Shown here: positions 37,629 through 45,914 of the stretch, piece after piece
Position numbering within the stretch: position 1 is the first letter of the stretch
Layout: each line of letters opens with the position of its first letter
Program-made: the position numbers and the translations under genes
Assembly: GCA_036275365.1 (NCBI GenBank)
Contig: DASUDX010000136.1
Span: 58,180 to 122,179, forward strand
Origin: DASUDX01 sp036275365
GTDB taxonomy: Bacteria > Pseudomonadota > Gammaproteobacteria > Nevskiales > Nevskiaceae
DNA: 64,000 nt
Direction of reading: 5' to 3'
Notes under the pieces: model-generated
Databases searched by the model: none
Told to the model about the DNA's origin: nothing
The model's input: only the letters and a program-made list of their open reading frames with translations

Positions 37629-40087
37629 GCCTTGGGCTTGGGCTTCTTGCCGGCGCCGCCCTTGGCCGGGGCCTTCTTGGCGGCGCTCTTGCTGGCCGGT
37701 GCCTTCTTCAGCGCCGCCTTCTTGAGGCCGTCACCGGCGGCAGGGCTCGCCGCCGCGGCCTTCTTGGCGCCCTTGCGGGGCGGGGCGGCCTTGGCGGCGG
37801 CCTCGGCCAGGAAGAACTCGCAGTCCAGTGCCGACAGGCTCAGCGGATCGCGGGTGCGCGGGATGTTGGCGCGGCGGGTGCCATCGGTGATGTAGGGGCC
37901 GAAGCGGCCCTTGACGATGCGGATGCGCCCGTCTTCGAAGCTGGCGAGGGTGGCGGCCGCCAGCGCCGCCTGCTTCTGCTCGTAGAGCTCGAGCGCGCGC
38001 GGCAGCTCGATGGTGAAGGGGTCATCGTCCTTCTTCAGCGAGACGAAGGCCTTGCCCACCTGCACATAGGGGCCGAAGCGGCCGACATTGGCCTTCACCA
38101 CCTCACCGGCCGGGGTCTCGCCCAGCACGCGCGGCAGCTTGAACAGATCCATCGCCTGTTCCAGGGTGATGGTGTCGATGCGCTGGTTGGCGCGCAGCGA
38201 GGCGAAGCGCGGCGGCTGGCCGTCCGGATCGTCCTTGCCGCCGATCTGCACGAACGGCCCGTAGCGGCCCAGGCGCGCGGTCACCGGCTTGCCGCTGACC
38301 GGATCGGTGCCGATCACCCGCGCGTCCGCCACCGCCTCCTTGCGCGAGAGCTCCTGCTTCTCGTCGACCCGCTGCTTGAACTCGCTCCAGAACTGCGCCA
38401 GCAGCGGCACCCAGTTCTTCTCGCCGCGGGAGACGGCATCCAGATCGTCTTCCAGATGGGCGGTGAATTCGTAGTCGACGTAGCGCTCGAAATGATCGGT
38501 GAGGAAGCGGTTGACGATCATGCCGACATCGGTGGGGCGGAACTGCTTGCCATCGAGCCGCACATAGTCGCGCGCCTGCAGGGTGGAGATGATGCTGGCG
38601 TAGGTGGAGGGACGACCGATGTCGTACTCCTCCAGGGTCTTGACCAGGCTGGCCTCGGTGTAGCGCGGCGGCGGCTCGGTGAAATGCTGCTCCGGGGTCA
38701 GCTCCAGCAGCTTCACCGTCTCGCCCTCGGTCAGCGGCGGCAGGCGCTTGTCGTCCTCGTCGTCCGGATCGGCATCGAGCGCGTCCTGGGCCTTGATGTT
38801 GTAGGCGGCCAGATAGCCCGGCTCGACCAGCACCGAGCCGCTGGCACGGAAGGCGGCGACGGCGCGCTCGGCCGGGCGCAGCTCGGCACTGACGGTGTCG
38901 TAGACCGCCGGGTTCATCTGGCAGGCCACCGCGCGCCGCCAGATCAGCTCGTAGAGCTTGGCCTGGTCGGCGGTGAGATGGGCCGCCACCGTGCGCGGCA
39001 GGCGGAACGCCGAGGTCGGGCGGATCGCCTCGTGGGCTTCCTGGGCGTTCTTGCTCTTGGACTTGTAGTAGCGCGGCTCCTCGGGCAGGCCGTCCGGGAA
39101 CTCGCGGCGGATCACGCCGCGGATCTCGTCGATGGCCTCGCGCGCCAGGCTCACCGAGTCGGTACGCATGTAGCTGATCAGGCCCACCGTCTCGCCGCCG
39201 AGATCGACACCCTCATAGAGCTGCTGGGCGGTGCGCATGGTGCGGGTGGAGGTGAAGCCGAGCTTGCGGTTGGCTTCCTGCTGCAGGGTCGACGTGGTGA
39301 ACGGCGGGCCCGGATGGCGCTTGCGCTGCTTCTTCTCGACGCTGACCACGGTCAGGCTGCCCTGGGCCGCCGCCTCGATCGCCGATACCGCCGCCTGCGC
39401 CGCGCCGCCATTGCCGAGGGTGAACTGCTCGAGCTTGATGCCGTCGAGTTCCACCAGCCGCGCGGCAAAGCTCTGCGCCTGCTTCTGGGCGCGGGCTTCC
39501 AGCGTCCAGTACTCGCGCGGCACGAAGGCCTTGATCAGCTCCTCGCGCTCGCAGATCAGCCGCAGCGCCGGGCTCTGCACGCGGCCGGCCGAGAGCCCCG
39601 GCTGCACCTTGCGCCAGAGCAGGGGCGAGAGATTGAAGCCGACCAGATAGTCCAGCGCCCGCCGCGCCTGCTGGGCGTTGACCAGGTCATCGGCCACCGC
39701 GCGCGGGTTGTCGATCGCCTCCTTGATCGCGCGCTGGGTGATCTCGTGGAACACCACCCGGTGCACCGGCTTGTTCTTGAGGAGGTTCTTCTCCTTGAGC
39801 AGCTCCACCAGATGCCAGGAAATCGCCTCGCCCTCGCGATCCGGGTCGGTGGCCAGATACAGGGCGTCGGCCTGCTTGAGCGCACTGGCGATGGCGCGCA
39901 CATGCTTCTCGTTCTTGTCGATGACCTGGTACTTCATCTCGAAGCCGCGCGCCGGGTCCACCGCGCCGTCCTTGGGCACCAGATCGCGCACATGGCCGTA
40001 GGAGGCGAGCACCTCGTAGTCCCGACCCAGATACTTCTGGATCGTCTTGGCCTTGGCCGGCGATTCGACGATGACGAGGTTCTTCAA
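37625..40087 (-). CDS. topA: DNA topoisomerase I with C-terminal repeats and Lys/Ala tail
   Basis: 820 residues from TTG 40087, giving KNLVIVESPAKAKTIQKYLG right after the start; no ATG is nearby, and no strong ribosome-binding site is visible. TOPRIM acidic residues lie in YLATDPDREGEAISWHL; the active-site Tyr306 is in LISYMRTDS. After the core come several Topo_C repeat units (ARLGRYGPFVQIGG, ANVGRFGPYVQVG, VKGRFGPYITDGTRR) and a tail of alternating Lys and Ala ending KKPKPKA. No zinc-finger cysteine sets, unlike E. coli. Relaxes negative supercoils. A 137-bp gap separates it from smg upstream. Confidence 0.96.
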   Translation of the reverse strand: MKNLVIVESPAKAKTIQKYLGRDYEVLASYGHVRDLVPKDGAVDPARGFEMKYQVIDKNEKHVRAIASALKQADALYLATDPDREGEAISWHLVELLKEKNLLKNKPVHRVVFHEITQRAIKEAIDNPRAVADDLVNAQQARRALDYLVGFNLSPLLWRKVQPGLSAGRVQSPALRLICEREELIKAFVPREYWTLEARAQKQAQSFAARLVELDGIKLEQFTLGNGGAAQAAVSAIEAAAQGSLTVVSVEKKQRKRHPGPPFTTSTLQQEANRKLGFTSTRTMRTAQQLYEGVDLGGETVGLISYMRTDSVSLAREAIDEIRGVIRREFPDGLPEEPRYYKSKSKNAQEAHEAIRPTSAFRLPRTVAAHLTADQAKLYELIWRRAVACQMNPAVYDTVSAELRPAERAVAAFRASGSVLVEPGYLAAYNIKAQDALDADPDDEDDKRLPPLTEGETVKLLELTPEQHFTEPPPRYTEASLVKTLEEYDIGRPSTYASIISTLQARDYVRLDGKQFRPTDVGMIVNRFLTDHFERYVDYEFTAHLEDDLDAVSRGEKNWVPLLAQFWSEFKQRVDEKQELSRKEAVADARVIGTDPVSGKPVTARLGRYGPFVQIGGKDDPDGQPPRFASLRANQRIDTITLEQAMDLFKLPRVLGETPAGEVVKANVGRFGPYVQVGKAFVSLKKDDDPFTIELPRALELYEQKQAALAAATLASFEDGRIRIVKGRFGPYITDGTRRANIPRTRDPLSLSALDCEFFLAEAAAKAAPPRKGAKKAAAASPAAGDGLKKAALKKAPASKSAAKKAPAKGGAGKKPKPKA

Positions 40088-40224
40088 AGCAGTGTCCAGT
40101 GTCCGGAATCCCGTTTGTGCAGCAGGCCGGCGAGCGCCCTGAAACCACCGGAAGCGTGAAACGGGAGCCGCCTCCGGGGCGGGCAAGATAGCCGGAAACC
40201 GGAAACTGGCAACTCCGGCCGGCG

Positions 40225-40692
40225 CTAGTGCAGGTAATCCCCGCGGTAGTAGACGAGGTCCTCGAGGTGGCTGAAGGCCGCCTCGGCCTCGGGCTGGTTG
40301 ATCAGCACCAGCAGGCAGACCCACTTGACCTTGTCGAGGTCGATCTCCTCGCTGAAGGCCATCAGCCGGCCGATCACCAGCTCGCGCGAGCGGGCGTCCA
40401 GCAGGCCCAGCTGCTCGAGATTGAACAGGAAGCCGCGGCACTCGGCCGACAGCCGCGCCTGCTCCTCGCGGGCGTACAGGCGCAGCGCGCCGGCCGGGCC
40501 GAACTGGAGGGAGAGCTGGCGCTGCTCGGTGAGCCCTTCCAGCCAGGCGAAGGCGTTGCGCACCTCGTCGTCCGGGAAGCCGGCGGCGGTGAGCTCATCG
40601 CGCAGGGTGGACTGGTTGTCGCTGTCGGAGAACTCGCCCTGCTGATAGTTCTCGAAGAGATACATCAGCACGTCCAGCACGGTCTCTTTCAT
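40225..40692 (-). CDS. smg: Smg family protein (DUF494)
   Basis: 155 residues from ATG 40692. MKETVLDVLMYLFENYQQGE at the start, DELTAAGFPDDEVRNAFAWLEGL in the middle and LIGRLMAFSEEIDLDKVKWVCLLVLINQP at the end match Smg, a short conserved protein beside dprA and topA in gammaproteobacteria. Function is unknown. No dprA precedes it here; instead a 271-bp region with the GGTGAC inverted repeat and a divergent exported lipase lies upstream. Confidence 0.92.
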   Translation of the reverse strand: MKETVLDVLMYLFENYQQGEFSDSDNQSTLRDELTAAGFPDDEVRNAFAWLEGLTEQRQLSLQFGPAGALRLYAREEQARLSAECRGFLFNLEQLGLLDARSRELVIGRLMAFSEEIDLDKVKWVCLLVLINQPEAEAAFSHLEDLVYYRGDYLH

Positions 40693-40838
40693 TCGGTCCT
40701 CCGCAGGGTGGGGCAGGGAACCTGGGGCGATGGATACCGGGTGGCGCCACCGCCGCTGGCCGTGTCCAACCGTACGCAGTCCTTGTGACAATGTCTATAT
40801 CTCCGCGCAGGGCCCCCTCTGGCCGGTTTCTGCCCAAA

Positions 40839-40856
40839 GGTGACAGACTCGTCACC
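40839..40856 (+). promoter_or_regulatory. GGTGAC-N6-GTCACC inverted repeat
   Basis: A perfect 6-bp palindromic pair in the 271-bp gap between divergent smg and the lipase-like gene, the size of a dimeric operator. No promoter hexamers near it are convincing. The other parts of the gap (40693-40838 and 40857-40963) show no RNA gene or other pattern. Confidence 0.3.
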
Positions 40857-40963
40857 GGCGGGTCATGCCCTGGCCACGCCCCTGACAAGATCCCCGGCCA
40901 CGCTGCCGAGGGACGCACCCCGGCTGCGGGGATCGCAGCCAGACGCGAGAAAGGAGAGCACCG

Positions 40964-41965
40964 ATGTTCTGGAACCGTTGTGGCCGCTGGCTGGCCGGCG
41001 TGGTCGTGGGCCTGTCGGCCTGGAGCGCGCAGGCCGCGCCCTGCCTGATCTTCGTGCACGGCAAGCAGACCGACACCAACACCTTCACCAGCTATACCGC
41101 CGCCCGCAACTACTGGATCAAGGACGGCGGCGATTTCATCCGCACCGCCACCAAGGGCTTCGCCACCAGCTATTACGTGGTGGGCTACAACGGCACCAAC
41201 GCCTACTTCGAGGCCCAGGCCGCCGGCGAGGTGGCCAACGAGATCGTCAACGCCACCAACGGCGGTGCCGACGGCGGCGGACGCCGCTGCGCCCAGAGCT
41301 TCGCCAACGGCGGCACCTTCTGGGTGATCGCCCACAGCATGGGCTCGACGGTGATGGACTTCATCCTCGGCAACAACGACAGCTCCGACCCCAACTACAA
41401 CTACAACGGCCCCTACAACACGGTGGCCGCGCGCATCGCCCTGGTGATGGCGGTGGGCGGTGCCCACCGCGGCTCGGAGGGCGCCGATGCGGTCTGCGGC
41501 CAGTCCAGCGGCAGCTGCAACTTCGCCGCCTCCTTCATCCAGAGCTGCGACACCGCCACCTTCTATCTGCGCAGCGCCGACGATGTGCAGGTGCGCGGCT
41601 TCTCCAACGCGCCGGCGCGCACGGTCTGGCTCACCGGGGGATACGAGGCGATCTTCGGCGCCAGCGCCTGCCTGAGCGGCGAGGATGACGGGGTGGTGCA
41701 GTACGCCTCGATCTTCGCCTGCGCCGGCTCGGCCAATGCCAGCTACAACAACGGCAATGTCTGCACCAGCAAGCAGGAGAGCAGCGGCTTCCGCAATCTC
41801 GACGCGGCCCACGAGAACCACGACGACGAGCGCAACGATGTCGATTCCGACACCCGCAAGGCGATCCCCGGCGGCATCTGGACCTGCGGCGGCGTGCCCT
41901 GCGCGCCGGACACCACGGTGCAGTCGGCGATGACCACCGCCCGCTTCATCAGCACCCTCTACTGA
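40964..41965 (+). CDS. Exported lipase-like alpha/beta-hydrolase
   Basis: 333 residues after a Sec signal ending SAWSAQA. The mature protein starts APCLIFVHGKQTDTNTF with the oxyanion HG, the nucleophile elbow is VIAHSMGS (Ser125), and a late His lies in LDAAHENHDDERNDVDSD. Many cysteines (such as RRCAQ, ADAVCGQSSGSCN, IQSCDT, ASACLSG, FACAG, NVCTS, WTCGGVPCAP) suggest disulfides typical of secreted enzymes. Substrate unknown; lipase, esterase or depolymerase are all possible. An AAAGGAG ribosome-binding site precedes the ATG. Followed 13 bases later by the DUF4785-like gene, so a two-gene unit. Confidence 0.8.
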   Translation: MFWNRCGRWLAGVVVGLSAWSAQAAPCLIFVHGKQTDTNTFTSYTAARNYWIKDGGDFIRTATKGFATSYYVVGYNGTNAYFEAQAAGEVANEIVNATNGGADGGGRRCAQSFANGGTFWVIAHSMGSTVMDFILGNNDSSDPNYNYNGPYNTVAARIALVMAVGGAHRGSEGADAVCGQSSGSCNFAASFIQSCDTATFYLRSADDVQVRGFSNAPARTVWLTGGYEAIFGASACLSGEDDGVVQYASIFACAGSANASYNNGNVCTSKQESSGFRNLDAAHENHDDERNDVDSDTRKAIPGGIWTCGGVPCAPDTTVQSAMTTARFISTLY

Positions 41966-41978
41966 GCCAGGAGATCCC

Positions 41979-42971
41979 ATGAACCGCATCCTGATGGGCC
42001 TCGCCCTGCTCGCCACCGTCACCGCCGCCGGCGCCGCGCCGGTCGCCGATCTGCTCGGCCAGACCGCCGCCGACTATCGCGCCGCCGCGCGCTTCCCCGA
42101 CCACGCCTGGCGCCTGACCGACGCCGTCGACCCGCTGCTGGAGGAACGCGAGCCGACCGTGCAGTCGCTGGGCTCCTCGCCGCGGCTGTCGGTGTGGACC
42201 TCGGGCATCGCCTTCGAGCGCGGCCAGAGCGTGGACCTGCACGCCCGGCTGGCCGATACCACGGCCGATGCCGGACCGCTCAGCCAGGCGCTGGCCGGGC
42301 TGACCGGTCGCAGCCGTGCCCAGGCGGTGCGCGCCGAGATCCGCAACGCCGCCGGCCTGACCCTGGCCGAGCTCAGCCTCGCCGATGACGGCCGTGGCGC
42401 CGATCGCCTGGCCGGGGATGGGCTCTACAGCGGCCGCTGGACCCTGCCGGCGGCGCTGCAGCCGCCACCCGGCCGCGCCGAGAGCCTGCTGGTGCGCACC
42501 ACCGCCACGCTCGCCGATGGGCAGGAGCGGGTGGCGGTCGGCGGCTTCCAGTACAGCCATCCGGGCGCGCGGCTGACCGGCCGCTACCGCGACCGTCTGC
42601 ACGAGGGCAGCCTGCGGGTGGAGGCGGAGGTCGAGGTGCTCAGCCCCGGCCGCTACCACCTCGCCGGCACGCTGGCCGATCTCGGCGGCCTGCCGCTCGC
42701 CCACGCCCAGGCGGCCCAGCCGCTTGCCCCTGGCCGGCACTGGCTGGCGCTGGACTACTACGGCCTGATCTTCCACGAGCTCAGCAGTGCCGGGCCGTTC
42801 CGTCTGGAGCGCATCACCCTGACCAGCGCGACGGCCATGCCCAATGCCCTGGGGCCGGTCCTCACCCCCGGCCATCGCACCCGGCTCTATGCCCTCGGTC
42901 AGTTCACCGACCGGCCCTTCGGACGGGTGGACCTGCTGGAAGCCGCCCGCCGTCTCGACGGCGCCCGCTGA
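41979..42971 (+). CDS. Exported DUF4785-like protein, partner of the upstream hydrolase
   Basis: 330 residues with signal peptide MNRILMGLALLATVTAAGA. Body with Ig-like beta patterns: SSPRLSVWTSGIAFERGQSVDLHARLAD, AEIRNAAGLTLAELSLADDG, GLYSGRWTLP, RTTATLADGQERVAVGGFQYSHPGARLTG, VEAEVEVLSPGRYHLAGTLADLGG, RHWLALDYYGLIFHE, GPFRLERITL. I recognise this as resembling DUF4785, often near a secreted hydrolase, from memory only. A structural or foldase role for the hydrolase is inference. Ends 11 bases before a 10-bp hairpin. Confidence 0.7.
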   Translation: MNRILMGLALLATVTAAGAAPVADLLGQTAADYRAAARFPDHAWRLTDAVDPLLEEREPTVQSLGSSPRLSVWTSGIAFERGQSVDLHARLADTTADAGPLSQALAGLTGRSRAQAVRAEIRNAAGLTLAELSLADDGRGADRLAGDGLYSGRWTLPAALQPPPGRAESLLVRTTATLADGQERVAVGGFQYSHPGARLTGRYRDRLHEGSLRVEAEVEVLSPGRYHLAGTLADLGGLPLAHAQAAQPLAPGRHWLALDYYGLIFHELSSAGPFRLERITLTSATAMPNALGPVLTPGHRTRLYALGQFTDRPFGRVDLLEAARRLDGAR

Positions 42972-42982
42972 GCGGTGGCACG

Positions 42983-43011
42983 CCCCTGCCGGTCGCAGCG
43001 GCCGGCAGGGG
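42983..43011 (+). terminator. Perfect 10-bp hairpin between the lipase unit and the HIT gene
   Basis: CCCCTGCCGG, 9-base loop TCGCAGCGG, CCGGCAGGGG; no T tract follows (AGAATGG). It lies 12 bases after the preceding stop and 11 bases before the HIT start codon, where it could slow or end transcription or occlude initiation. Confidence 0.4.
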
Positions 43012-43021
43012 AGAATGGGCG

Positions 43022-43456
43022 ATGACCTTCACCCTCCATCCGCGGCTGGCGGCCGACACCCACTGGGTGGCCGACTGGCCGCTGTGCCGCCTGCTGCTGA
43101 TGGACGACGCCCAGTATCCCTGGGCCATCCTGGTGCCGCGGCGGGCCGGCCTGCGCGAGCTCTACCAGCTCGACGCCGCCGATCGCGCCCAGCTGCTGGC
43201 CGAGTCCTGCGCCCTGGGCGAGGCGCTGATGCGCCAGTTCGGCGGCCACAAGCTGAATGTGGCGGCGCTGGGCAATCTGGTGCCGCAGCTGCATCTGCAC
43301 CATGTGGTGCGCCAGGAAGGCGACCCGGCCTGGCCGGCGCCGGTCTGGGGGCGGGCACCGCCCCAGCCCTATGCCGAGCCCGCGCTGGGGCAGCGGCTGG
43401 CGCTGCTCCGGGGCCTGCGCGCCCCCGGCGGTGACAGCCAGCACCCCACCGCCTAG
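43022..43456 (+). CDS. HIT-family hydrolase
   Basis: 144 residues, cytoplasmic. The histidine-triad segment is NLVPQLHLHHVVRQEGDPAWPAPVWG; the first triad His is Gln, as in one gammaproteobacterial HIT subgroup I recall (Q-L-H-x-H). MDDAQYPWAILVPRRAGLREL and GGHKLNVAALGN fit HIT nucleotide-binding folds. Nucleotide hydrolase or transferase activity is expected, substrate unknown. Its TAG stop lies within a -10-like TAGACT. Confidence 0.88.
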   Translation: MTFTLHPRLAADTHWVADWPLCRLLLMDDAQYPWAILVPRRAGLRELYQLDAADRAQLLAESCALGEALMRQFGGHKLNVAALGNLVPQLHLHHVVRQEGDPAWPAPVWGRAPPQPYAEPALGQRLALLRGLRAPGGDSQHPTA

Positions 43457-43459
43457 ACT
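43454..43459 (+). promoter_or_regulatory. Possible -10 element for the cytochrome cluster
   Basis: TAGACT followed by CGATCGG, 57 bases before the ATG of the first cytochrome gene, overlapping the HIT stop. No clear -35. A ribosome-binding GGGAGG lies just before that ATG. Confidence 0.3.
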
Positions 43460-43516
43460 CGATCGGCACCGTCGCAGAGCGGTCGCCATTCACAACGAGA
43501 GGTTTCGGGAGGAGCC

Positions 43517-45904
43517 ATGAGCCGGATGATCCGCAACACGGGGTGGGTGGTGATGGGGCTGGCCCTGTGCCTGCCGGCGCTGGCCCAGACCCCGACCCAG
43601 ACCGCGGCCGCCGCGCCCGCCGCCAGCGAGTACGCGCATACCCTGCGCTCGGTCTCGCTGGAGGATCTGGCGGCGCGCAACATCCTGCCGCTGGGCATCT
43701 ACAAGGGCAGCCCGCAGGTGCAGGCCAAGCGGGACTGGTACGAGGCCAACTTCTACGCGACGCTGGCCTCGAAGAAGGTCTGGAACGAGGGCACCGACCC
43801 CCGCAACCATCCGCTCGGCGGGCCGATCACCTGGGACATCGTGCCGATTCCCCAGGCGGCGCCCCCGCCCTGCGACCAGCCCCAGCCCAATGGCTACGAG
43901 CAGGAGTCCTGCCGCTATGTGAACGCGCTGTTCCAGGAGGTGGAGGCCAGCGATCCGGAAAAGGCGAAGAAGCTGCGCGAGCAGGTCCGCCGCGGCCGCG
44001 ATGTGTGGTTCAAGGGCACCTTCGGCAATCAGGACGAGATCTACATCCACTTCGCCCGCGCCGCCGGTGGCTACGACAAGATGTGGTACCCCTGGCTGGA
44101 TACCCGCGAGCGCAAGCACCGCTTCACCAAGTACGGCCTGATCAACGACCCGGACTGCAGCGAGGGCGATGCCAGCACCTACTGGTGGGACCGCTGCCCG
44201 GATCCGGCCTCCAGCGGCGTGCTCGGCTATCGCAAGTATCTCGCCGACCCGCTCAAGGACGAGAGCGGCAAGGTGGTGTTTGACCCGGCCACCAGCCCCT
44301 ACCGGGCGGACGAGCTGAAGAAGAACCTGCGCTATGTGATCGGCCACCCCTGCGTGCAGTGCCATGTCGGCTTCGACCCGACCCGCCCGCCGGCCAATCC
44401 CAACGAACCGGAGTGGGAGAACCTCTCGGCCACCATCGGCAACCAGCACATCGTCCAGCCGCTGATGTTCTTCCAGGGCACGCCGGCGGATTCGCCGATC
44501 CGCCAGGTGCTGGCGGCCGGGCGCCCGGGCACCATCGATACCTCGCTGGTGGCCAATGATTTCCAGAACAACCCGGGCACCCAGAACAACATCATGGATT
44601 TCCAGAACCGGCGCGTGTTCACGCACCGGATGAAGGATCCGTTCACCGGCGAGATCAAGCAGGGGCTGACCCAGCAGGTGCTCAAGGGCGGCGAGGATTC
44701 GGTGGGCGATCACCTCGCCCTGATCCGCGTCTATGTCAACATCGGCATGTGCACCGAGGAGTGCTGGGCGCCCAACTTCCCGGTGCCCGGCACCTTCTTC
44801 GGCGACCAGGCCACCCAGCGTCCCTTCCGCATCGCCCAGTGCTCGGCCGACTGCGAGGCCTGGAACCACGCCGACGCCAAGATGCCGGATCTGGCCGCCT
44901 TCCTGATCACCGGCGGGCCGACCTATCTGCTCGCCGCCCGCGACATCGATGGCACGCCCGGCTCGGCCTTCGTCGATCTCGCCCAGGTGCCGCAGGGGCG
45001 CAAGGTCTTCGCCCGCGAGTGCGCGGCCTGCCACAGCACCAAGGTCGCCCCGGAGAACATCCGCAACGACCGCGCCGCGCTGGAGCGCTTCTACGAGGGC
45101 CATGTCTTCGGCAAGGAGGACTACTGGACCTACGAGTTCACCGAGGCCGAGCGCAACAGCGAGGCCTTCAAGGCCCGCCATCTGGTGGCCGATGCCAGCG
45201 GCCGTCTGCGGCCGCGCCAGTTCGCCCGCGACGAGGTGTTCGGCCAGGACTGGCTGGGCAATGACGAGCGCGTGCCCTTCCACATCATCGGCACCAACAG
45301 CTGCCGCGCCCTGCACGACAACCACAACGAGGGCCATATCTGGGAGGAGTTCTCCAGCGAGGACTACAAGCAGAGCGCCTCGCCGGGCAGCGTGAAGCAG
45401 GTGACCAACCGCATGGTGCCGCTGCTCGGCGGCATCGAGATGGGCGAGCGCAAGATCGAGGGCGGGCCCGGCTACTACCGCAACATCTCCCTGCTCAGCG
45501 TCTGGGCCACCTCGCCCTTCCTGCACAACAACGCCATCGGCGAGCTGACCACGCTGGCGGACGGCAAGACCCTGGACTACACGGTGCGCGGGCGCATCCG
45601 TCAGTTCGAGCAGGCCTACGACGAGCTGATGATGTCCGACAACCCCAAGGACAGCCCGCACCGACGGCCCAAGACCAGCGTCACCGGGGTGGACATCAAG
45701 ATCGCCCCGCGCGAGGACATGCAGGGACCGATCAAGCTGCCGGTGCCGGCCGGCACGCCGATCGCCCACTTCGCCTCCAGCGATCCGCACCGCCCGCTGT
45801 TCATGAAGTGCGACGATCTGGTGGAGAACAAGGGCCATCAGTTCGGCGTCTCGCTGTCCGCCGAGGACAAGCGCGCCCTGCGCGAATTCCTCAAGCTGAT
45901 GTGA
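43517..45904 (+). CDS. Exported di-haem c-type cytochrome, RoxA/MauG-like
   Basis: 795 residues with signal peptide ending LPALAQ. Two haem-attachment motifs: CVQCH (279-283) and CAACH (502-506), 223 apart; RoxA rubber oxygenases have two motifs at about 200 residues spacing. The C-terminal module contains YYRNISLLSVWATSPFLHNNAIGELTTL, the analogue of the haem-ligand histidine block of MauG/cytochrome-c-peroxidase/RoxA proteins, and a NSCRALHDNHNEGHIWEEF region before it. Extra cysteine pairs (CTEEC, CSADC, DCSEGD with DRCPD) suggest disulfides. I infer a periplasmic or secreted oxygenase/peroxidase-like enzyme or electron-transfer protein; substrate unknown. First of three cytochromes. Confidence 0.78.
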   Translation: MSRMIRNTGWVVMGLALCLPALAQTPTQTAAAAPAASEYAHTLRSVSLEDLAARNILPLGIYKGSPQVQAKRDWYEANFYATLASKKVWNEGTDPRNHPLGGPITWDIVPIPQAAPPPCDQPQPNGYEQESCRYVNALFQEVEASDPEKAKKLREQVRRGRDVWFKGTFGNQDEIYIHFARAAGGYDKMWYPWLDTRERKHRFTKYGLINDPDCSEGDASTYWWDRCPDPASSGVLGYRKYLADPLKDESGKVVFDPATSPYRADELKKNLRYVIGHPCVQCHVGFDPTRPPANPNEPEWENLSATIGNQHIVQPLMFFQGTPADSPIRQVLAAGRPGTIDTSLVANDFQNNPGTQNNIMDFQNRRVFTHRMKDPFTGEIKQGLTQQVLKGGEDSVGDHLALIRVYVNIGMCTEECWAPNFPVPGTFFGDQATQRPFRIAQCSADCEAWNHADAKMPDLAAFLITGGPTYLLAARDIDGTPGSAFVDLAQVPQGRKVFARECAACHSTKVAPENIRNDRAALERFYEGHVFGKEDYWTYEFTEAERNSEAFKARHLVADASGRLRPRQFARDEVFGQDWLGNDERVPFHIIGTNSCRALHDNHNEGHIWEEFSSEDYKQSASPGSVKQVTNRMVPLLGGIEMGERKIEGGPGYYRNISLLSVWATSPFLHNNAIGELTTLADGKTLDYTVRGRIRQFEQAYDELMMSDNPKDSPHRRPKTSVTGVDIKIAPREDMQGPIKLPVPAGTPIAHFASSDPHRPLFMKCDDLVENKGHQFGVSLSAEDKRALREFLKLM

Positions 45905-45914
45905 GCGGCCGGGC

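Noticed and set aside
40785..40800. TTGTGACAATGTCTATAT as a sigma-70 promoter for smg or the lipase
   Set aside because: Spacing between any -35-like and -10-like hexamer is only about 7 bases on either strand.
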